From Methanobacteriota archaeon (GTDB lineage: Archaea > Hydrothermarchaeota > Hydrothermarchaeia > Hydrothermarchaeales > JACRDW01), in contig JACRDW010000022.1 of assembly GCA_016212785.1 (NCBI GenBank), positions 1 through 10,059 of the forward strand: 10,059 bases of DNA, written 5' to 3'. Positions 5,734 to 10,059 of the stretch are shown one piece after another. Within the stretch, counting starts at the first letter, position 1; every line of letters begins with the position of its first letter. The position numbers were made by a program, and so were the translations under genes. The notes below the pieces were generated by a model. The model searched no databases. It worked only from the letters and a program-made list of their open reading frames with translations, and was not told the DNA's origin.

Positions 5734-6510
5734 TTATAAACTTCGCAGGTATTCCTCGATGCTTTTCCCCTTTTCTTTTGCAATTTTTCTCAGCGCTTTG
5801 TCAATGCCCGTCGAGTACTGAACTGCTTTTTTCTCCCTTGCGTAAATGAACTCGGGCAGACCGCGCTTCCTTGCGACTTCTCTCAGTATGTACTTTCTTA
5901 TGCCGTCTTTTATTTTCAATTCAGCTGGAATGCTGAGTGCAACTTTAACAACCTCGCTGTCTAGATAAGGAACTCCGAGCTCAAGAGAGTTTGCCCCTGC
6001 TATTGCAATATCGCGAAGTATATTTGCTTTTAAAAGCTCTTCCAAGTCGCTGCGAAGCGCCTTTTCCAATTCATGTTGCGTCATTCTCAAGTATCTATTG
6101 TAACCTGCAAAAAGCTCGTCCGCACCCTGACCTGAGAGCGCGAGTTTGTGTCCATCTTTTTTAGCTTCCTCGCAGGCAATGTAAAGCGGGATTCCGATTC
6201 CGACGTGCATTGCATTATGAGAGTTTATCGCAGCGATAACTTTTCTCGCATAGCCCTCGACTTCCTCGATGTTAATCGCTCTAATTTTTATTTCATTAAA
6301 ATTTGCTTTTTCTATTTGCGCAAGCTCAGCGCAGCCGTTAATGCCTACTGAGTAAAGCGTTGGCTTTTTCCCCAAATCCTCGCAGAGCTTTGCTATGAGA
6401 GAGCTGTCTACACCTGCTGAGAACAAAATTCCGAATTTTTCAAAGCTGTGAGTTGCCCTCGTGACAGCTCCAGCAATCGCAGCATCCAAGTCTCCAATCC
6501 AGTCGGTCAT
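5734..6510 (-). CDS. Stand-alone asparagine-synthetase-type synthase domain, no glutaminase
   Basis: This 258-residue protein corresponds to the ATP-pyrophosphatase half of asparagine synthetase B. It has a PP-loop reading SAGVDSS (residues 31-37; the usual second residue Gly is Ala), LSGQGADELFAGYNRY (125-140), LELGVPYLDSE (176-186) and the REKKAVQYSTG region (225-235). The Cys-initiated N-terminal glutaminase domain of AsnB is absent, so ammonia must come free or from another protein. It would adenylate a carboxylate and amidate it, but whether that is free aspartate is not shown. It is the first gene of the unit leading into gatCAB, which contains its own glutaminase (GatA). ATG 6510 is preferred over TTG 6531 because a TATA-like box lies about 27 bases upstream, predicting a leaderless message. 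Asparagine synthesis or another amidation are both possible. Confidence 0.82.
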   Translation of the reverse strand: MTDWIGDLDAAIAGAVTRATHSFEKFGILFSAGVDSSLIAKLCEDLGKKPTLYSVGINGCAELAQIEKANFNEIKIRAINIEEVEGYARKVIAAINSHNAMHVGIGIPLYIACEEAKKDGHKLALSGQGADELFAGYNRYLRMTQHELEKALRSDLEELLKANILRDIAIAGANSLELGVPYLDSEVVKVALSIPAELKIKDGIRKYILREVARKRGLPEFIYAREKKAVQYSTGIDKALRKIAKEKGKSIEEYLRSL

Positions 6511-6524
6511 GATAATAAGAATAA

Positions 6525-6550
6525 ATCGCAAGATTTAATTACCTTGCGAT
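6525..6550. promoter_or_regulatory. Palindromic operator around a shared divergent TATA core
   Basis: ATCGCAAG (6525-6532) and CTTGCGAT (6543-6550) are perfect inverted repeats separated by ATTTAATTAC. The AT-rich core is about 27 bases from ATG 6510 on the minus strand and about 27 bases from ATG 6565 on the plus strand. One core therefore appears to serve both leaderless genes. A dimeric repressor binding the arms would cover the TATA site in both directions; that is inference. Confidence 0.6.
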
Positions 6551-6564
6551 ACTAAAAGCAGTGC

Positions 6565-7707
6565 ATGAAAAAAGTAAAACTGTTTATTCCGGGTCCGGTT
6601 GAGCTCTCGCAGGAAGTTTTGCTTGCGATGGCGCAGCCCTTAATCGGGCATCGAACCAGCGAGTTTGAGGAAATGCTCGTCCAGTGCTGGAACGATTTGA
6701 GGGAGATATTCCAGACGAAGAACGACACCATACTAATCACGGGCTCTGGCACGGCTGCAATGGATGCTGCTGTGGCGAGCACAATCAGCGAGGGCGATGA
6801 ATTCGTCTGCATGGGCGGCGGAAAGTTCGGAGAGAGATTCAAAGAAATTGCGCAGAGCTACGGCGGAGTAGCAAGGGAAGTGAAGGTGGAGTGGGGAAAG
6901 ACCTTTGATGCAGCGCAGGTTGAGAAAGTGGTTAAAGAAAGCGATGCGAAGGCAATAACCCTGACGCACAACGAAACTTCGACAGGGGTGCTGCACAGCG
7001 CAGAAGCAATCGGCAAAATTGCTAAAGAATATGACCTGCTTTTCATAATGGATGCAATAACCTCTCTCGGCGGCGATTACGTAAAAACTGACGAATGGGG
7101 CGTTGATCTATGCGTCGCAGGCTCGCAGAAGTGTCTGGGAGCTCCCCCGGGCTTGGCAATGCTGAGCGTAAGCGAGAAAGCATGGGAAGTAATTCTGAAC
7201 AACAAAACGAAAAATTATTACCTGAACCTTGCATCCTATAAAAAATCTCTGGACAAAAAGACTACTCCTTTCACACCTTCTGTAACTCTGGTTTACGGTC
7301 TGCATACGGCTTTGAAAGAGCTGAAAAATGAAGGCCTGGAAAACAGGATAAAGAGGCACAGAACGCTGGCAAAGGCTGCGAGAGAAGCGATAAAAGCTGT
7401 GAATTTAGAGCTTTTCCCAGACGAAAGTATAGCCTCGAATACGGTTACTGCGATAAAAATTCCTCAGGGTTTGACTGACGAGGACATAAGGGGGCGGCTG
7501 AAGAAGGATTTCGGAATTCTGCTTGCAGGCGGACAGGAGCACCTGAAAGGGAAAATCTTCAGAATAGGGCACATGGGAAACGTGGGCTACCTGGATTTAG
7601 TCGAAGTGATTTCTGCGCTGGAAGTCGTCTTGAAAAAAGCGGGACATGAATTTGAGTTGGGGGGCGGAGTAACAGCTGCAGAAGAAGTTTATATATACTC
7701 GAAGTAA
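6565..7707 (+). CDS. Class V aminotransferase (serine-pyruvate/alanine-glyoxylate type)
   Basis: This 380-residue PLP enzyme belongs to the family of alanine-glyoxylate, serine-glyoxylate and serine-pyruvate aminotransferases. It opens KLFIPGPVELSQEVL and LIGHRTSEFEEML, as this family does. ITGSGTAAMDAA (58-69) binds the cofactor phosphate, THNETSTG (134-141) is the family signature, Asp163 contacts the pyridine nitrogen, and Lys189 in AGSQKCLGAPPG forms the Schiff base. KIFRIGHMGN near 350-360 holds the substrate-carboxylate arginine. The amino donor and acceptor cannot be read from sequence; archaeal members have been proposed as broad-specificity enzymes. No Shine-Dalgarno precedes ATG 6565, and a TATA-like core 27 bases upstream predicts a leaderless message. 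It is the first gene of a plus-strand unit with cbiA and atpI, divergent from the synthetase-domain gene. Confidence 0.9.
   Translation: MKKVKLFIPGPVELSQEVLLAMAQPLIGHRTSEFEEMLVQCWNDLREIFQTKNDTILITGSGTAAMDAAVASTISEGDEFVCMGGGKFGERFKEIAQSYGGVAREVKVEWGKTFDAAQVEKVVKESDAKAITLTHNETSTGVLHSAEAIGKIAKEYDLLFIMDAITSLGGDYVKTDEWGVDLCVAGSQKCLGAPPGLAMLSVSEKAWEVILNNKTKNYYLNLASYKKSLDKKTTPFTPSVTLVYGLHTALKELKNEGLENRIKRHRTLAKAAREAIKAVNLELFPDESIASNTVTAIKIPQGLTDEDIRGRLKKDFGILLAGGQEHLKGKIFRIGHMGNVGYLDLVEVISALEVVLKKAGHEFELGGGVTAAEEVYIYSK
7687..7698 (+). promoter_or_regulatory. Internal TATA-like box for cbiA within the aminotransferase tail
   Basis: GTTTATATATAC lies in the last codons of the aminotransferase gene (EVYIYSK), centred about 25 bases before ATG 7717. 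The cbiA gene has no Shine-Dalgarno in the nine-base gap, so a separate leaderless start is plausible in addition to read-through from upstream. The match could also arise from the Val-Tyr-Ile-Tyr codons by chance. Confidence 0.4.
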
Positions 7708-7716
7708 TTTTATCCC

Positions 7717-9096
7717 ATGAATTTACCCAGGATAATTCTGAGCGGGACTTCGAGCAGGGCTGGAAAGACTCTGGTTTCCATAGGATTAATGCGGGCTCTG
7801 CGAAGTAGGGGCTATAAGGTTCAGCCTTTCAAAATTGGTCCTGATTTTATCGACCCGAGCTATCACAAATTCGCTACCGGCATGCCCTCGAGAAACCTGG
7901 ACAGCTACATGATGAAAAACCGAGACATAGTCGAGGTTTTTCAGAGGAATGGAAAGAATGCTGACATGGCAGTAATCGAGGGCGTTATGGGGCTGTACGA
8001 CTCCCACGATGCGATGGATGAAAAAGGCAGCACTGCAGAAGTTGCTAAAATACTGAAAGCGCCCGTAATTATAATTGCAAATGTTGAGAGAATTTCAAGA
8101 ACCGCTGCAGCCTTCGTCCTCGGCTACAAGCTGTTTGACAAAGCCGTGGACATAAAGGGAGTTATACTCAACAGAGTAGGAAGCGAAAAGCACGCACAAA
8201 AAGCAAGGCTGGCTGTTGAGAAGCTCGCACGCATGGAAGTGGTGGGGGTAATGCCGCGAAGCGAAAGCGCAAGAATACCTGAGCGCCACTTGGGCTTAGT
8301 GCCTGCACACGAAATGAAGGCAGTTGAAAAATTGTTCAACTTTCTCGCAGAGTTCATCGAAACTTACGTTGACGTAGATAGAATATTGGAAATTGCAAAC
8401 GCTGCATCTGAGCTGCCGGAAGTTAAGGAAAATGCGCTTTATCGTCCGAAGAATAAATATAACGTAAGACTCGGAATAATGCGGGACAAAGCTTTTACTT
8501 TTTACTACGAAGATACTCTGGATGCCTTTGCGGCGAGCGGAGCGAAGCTGATTTACATAAATTCGCTTAAAGATAAAAAGCTCCCGGATATAGATGCGCT
8601 TTACATAGGGGGGGGCTTTCCAGAAATTTTCGCAGACGCGCTGGAGCGCAACAAAAAACTGAGAGAGTGCATATTCAGCTTTTGTGAAAGCGGCAAGCCG
8701 GTTTATGCAGAATGCGGGGGCTTGATGTACTTAGGCGAAAAACTTTTAAATAAGAAAAACGAGGAATACGAGATGGTGGGATTCCTTCCAATAACGACGA
8801 GGATGCAGGGTAAATTCCAGGCGCTCGGATATGTAAGAAGCGTGGCGGCGAGAGACAATCCGCTGAGCAAAAAAAACGACATATTAGTCGGGCACGAATT
8901 TCACCACTCGAAGGTAGAGCTTAACGGAAAAGTTAAATATGCCTACAAAACGATGAGAGGAAGAGGAATAGACGGAAAGCGCGACGGCATCCTGCTCAAA
9001 AATACCTTGGCGAGCTACATGCACCTGCATGTGCTCTCCTACCCCAAAATGGTTAAAAATTTTCTGGATGCTGCGGAGTGTCCAAAGAATGCTTAA
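7717..9096 (+). CDS. cbiA: Cobyrinate / Ni-sirohydrochlorin a,c-diamide synthase (CbiA/CfbB family)
   Basis: This 459-residue ATP-dependent amidotransferase uses glutamine ammonia to convert the a and c acetate side chains of a tetrapyrrole to amides. The N-terminal ATPase domain has GTSSRAGKT (10-18), KIGPDFIDPSYH (39-50), SRNLDSYM (58-65) and VIEGVMGLYD (86-95). The C-terminal class I glutaminase domain has nucleophile Cys333 in VYAECGGLMYLGE and the histidine motif YMHLH near 434-438. Length is normal. CbiA acts on cobyrinate for cobalamin, while CfbB acts on nickel-sirohydrochlorin for coenzyme F430 in methanogens and relatives. The ATPase core has traits of both (IEGVMGLYD and GPDFIDP like CbiA; SRTAAAFVLGYKLFD reminiscent of CfbB), and the neighbours do not decide it. 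It starts nine bases after the aminotransferase and overlaps atpI. Confidence 0.9.
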   Translation: MNLPRIILSGTSSRAGKTLVSIGLMRALRSRGYKVQPFKIGPDFIDPSYHKFATGMPSRNLDSYMMKNRDIVEVFQRNGKNADMAVIEGVMGLYDSHDAMDEKGSTAEVAKILKAPVIIIANVERISRTAAAFVLGYKLFDKAVDIKGVILNRVGSEKHAQKARLAVEKLARMEVVGVMPRSESARIPERHLGLVPAHEMKAVEKLFNFLAEFIETYVDVDRILEIANAASELPEVKENALYRPKNKYNVRLGIMRDKAFTFYYEDTLDAFAASGAKLIYINSLKDKKLPDIDALYIGGGFPEIFADALERNKKLRECIFSFCESGKPVYAECGGLMYLGEKLLNKKNEEYEMVGFLPITTRMQGKFQALGYVRSVAARDNPLSKKNDILVGHEFHHSKVELNGKVKYAYKTMRGRGIDGKRDGILLKNTLASYMHLHVLSYPKMVKNFLDAAECPKNA

Positions 9097-10059
9097 GCCG
9101 GTTAGAATGAAGAAGCTCAGCGCAGTAATACTGGAAGAAAAAAAAGACGATGTTCTTAGAGAGCTGAAGGAAAGAGGAATAATCCAGCTTATAGACACCT
9201 CGAATATAAACGAGTTTAGGTACTTGGAGCTTTCATCTGTGCCCTCCTCCTGGGTCCGTGCAAGGGCGTCTGAATATCTCGCAAGGGTCGATAATATTCT
9301 GGAGACCTTCAAATCTGACAAGGGTTCATCAATCTTAGGAAACTTTTTAGAAGAAAAAGTGGAAAAGATACAGGTGCTCGAAACATCGCCCTCAAGCCTT
9401 TTTGAAGAAGTTGAGGATAGGTTGCGCGGTGTTGCGGACAGGACTGCGAAAATATCGTCCCGCCTTGAAAGCATTAAAAAAGAGAAAGAAGAACTCGACA
9501 ATGCGAGGGCAACGCTTTCTATTCTGCAAAAACTCGGGGTTGCCCCGAAAGATTTGGAAGGCTATAGGCTGCTCCGCGTACAGGTAGGAATTATTCCTTC
9601 GAAGGAATTTAAAAACCTGGAAAAAGATATCGAGGAAATAACCAAGGATTACCTGCTTTATTCGAGCGAGCTGGATAACCGAAATTCTGTTGTCTTGCTT
9701 ACATTTTTTAAAGAGCATGAAGCCGAGATTACAAAAATTCTGAGAATTCACCGCTTCGAGGAAATTCAAATCCCGTCCAGAATTCGGGGCTATGGTTCCG
9801 AGGAGGCTTCTTCCAAAATTGAATCAGAGGTAGCAGGTGTGGAAAAAGAGGAGAAAGGGCTTCTGGAGGAATTGTGGGAAATTGCGGCTAAAGAAAAAAA
9901 TAAACTGCTGCAGATAAGGGAGCTGCTGAAAGTCGAAGAATTCCTGGACGGAGCGAGCACGCTGTTCGGAAAGACTGCCAAAACTTATGTATTGAACGGA
10001 TGGGTTCCGAGCAGTCAAGTGGACGAAGCCGTAGATACTATTCAAAAATCTTCAGACAG
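9089..10059 (+). CDS. atpI: A/V-type ATP synthase subunit I (a subunit), N-terminal part, truncated by window edge
   Basis: This is the start of the membrane stator subunit I of the archaeal A-type ATP synthase, the homologue of V-ATPase subunit a. The frame is open for 323 complete codons to the right edge, which covers the cytoplasmic arm; the membrane half must lie beyond. It begins MLKPVRMKKLSAVILEEKK and continues RELKERGIIQLIDTS, as this family does. A long coiled coil spans about 105-150, then a globular lobe follows with VQVGIIPSKEF (165-174) and VVLLTFFKEHEAEI (201-214), a second coil at about 240-285, and KTYVLNGWVPSSQVDEA (298-314), the family signature before the membrane domain. 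ATG 9089 overlaps the end of cbiA by eight bases, and GGAGTG lies ten bases upstream. ATG 9107 is possible but would remove the conserved opening. Confidence 0.92.
   Translation, partial: MLKPVRMKKLSAVILEEKKDDVLRELKERGIIQLIDTSNINEFRYLELSSVPSSWVRARASEYLARVDNILETFKSDKGSSILGNFLEEKVEKIQVLETSPSSLFEEVEDRLRGVADRTAKISSRLESIKKEKEELDNARATLSILQKLGVAPKDLEGYRLLRVQVGIIPSKEFKNLEKDIEEITKDYLLYSSELDNRNSVVLLTFFKEHEAEITKILRIHRFEEIQIPSRIRGYGSEEASSKIESEVAGVEKEEKGLLEELWEIAAKEKNKLLQIRELLKVEEFLDGASTLFGKTAKTYVLNGWVPSSQVDEAVDTIQKSSD

Noticed and set aside
8884..9501. A 205-codon minus-strand open frame across the cbiA/atpI junction
   Set aside because: It is antisense to two well-supported genes, and its Ser/Phe-rich, low-complexity product is what the complement of Lys/Glu-rich coiled-coil codons gives.

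Overview
The window reads as a chromosomal stretch of an archaeon, most likely an anaerobic euryarchaeal lineage; the exact group cannot be named from this sequence. The evidence is an A/V-type ATP synthase subunit I, a short archaeal-type GatC with GatA and GatB, a cobyrinate/Ni-sirohydrochlorin a,c-diamide synthase, and archaeal promoter grammar. Genes that open a transcription unit have a TATA-like box about 25-27 bases before the ATG and no ribosome binding site (leaderless). Several genes inside units have a purine-rich Shine-Dalgarno (AAGGAGGTG, GAGGTG, AGGTGA, GGGAGG).

Left edge (1-898). The first codons of a minus-strand gene run off the left end, behind a TATA box flanked by repeated AAATGATACA boxes. 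Next comes a strongly folded DNA/RNA element (137-222, plus a second stem at 230-262). Behind it is a minus-strand YdjM-like membrane hydrolase with its own promoter. The 13-base sequence AATTTCATATAAC occurs at the outer end of the folded element (132-144) and again upstream of the hydrolase (830-842). The gene plus folded element is therefore bracketed like an integron-type cassette. This is the most unusual structure in the window.

Minus-strand block (899-6510). A leaderless two-gene unit encodes a 72-residue four-cysteine protein coupled by an ATGA overlap to an LsrF-like class I aldolase. Upstream lies a five-gene unit in transcription order: a stand-alone asparagine-synthetase synthase domain, gatC, gatA, gatB and a tandem UspA protein. 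GatCAB most likely makes Asn-tRNA(Asn) by transamidation, since archaea usually use GatDE for Gln-tRNA. An ATP-dependent asparagine-synthetase-type domain with no glutaminase, sitting directly before gatC, is suggestive.

Divergent promoter (6511-6564). One AT-rich TATA-like core, flanked by perfect 8-base inverted repeats, lies about 27 bases from both the minus-strand synthetase-domain start and the plus-strand aminotransferase start. It looks like a shared, possibly regulated, bidirectional promoter.

Plus-strand block (6565-10059). A class V aminotransferase is followed after 9 bases by a CbiA/CfbB amidase, which may also have its own leaderless promoter inside the aminotransferase tail. 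The CbiA/CfbB gene overlaps the start of ATP synthase subunit I, which runs off the right end. No tRNA, rRNA, CRISPR array, transposase or integrase gene was seen.
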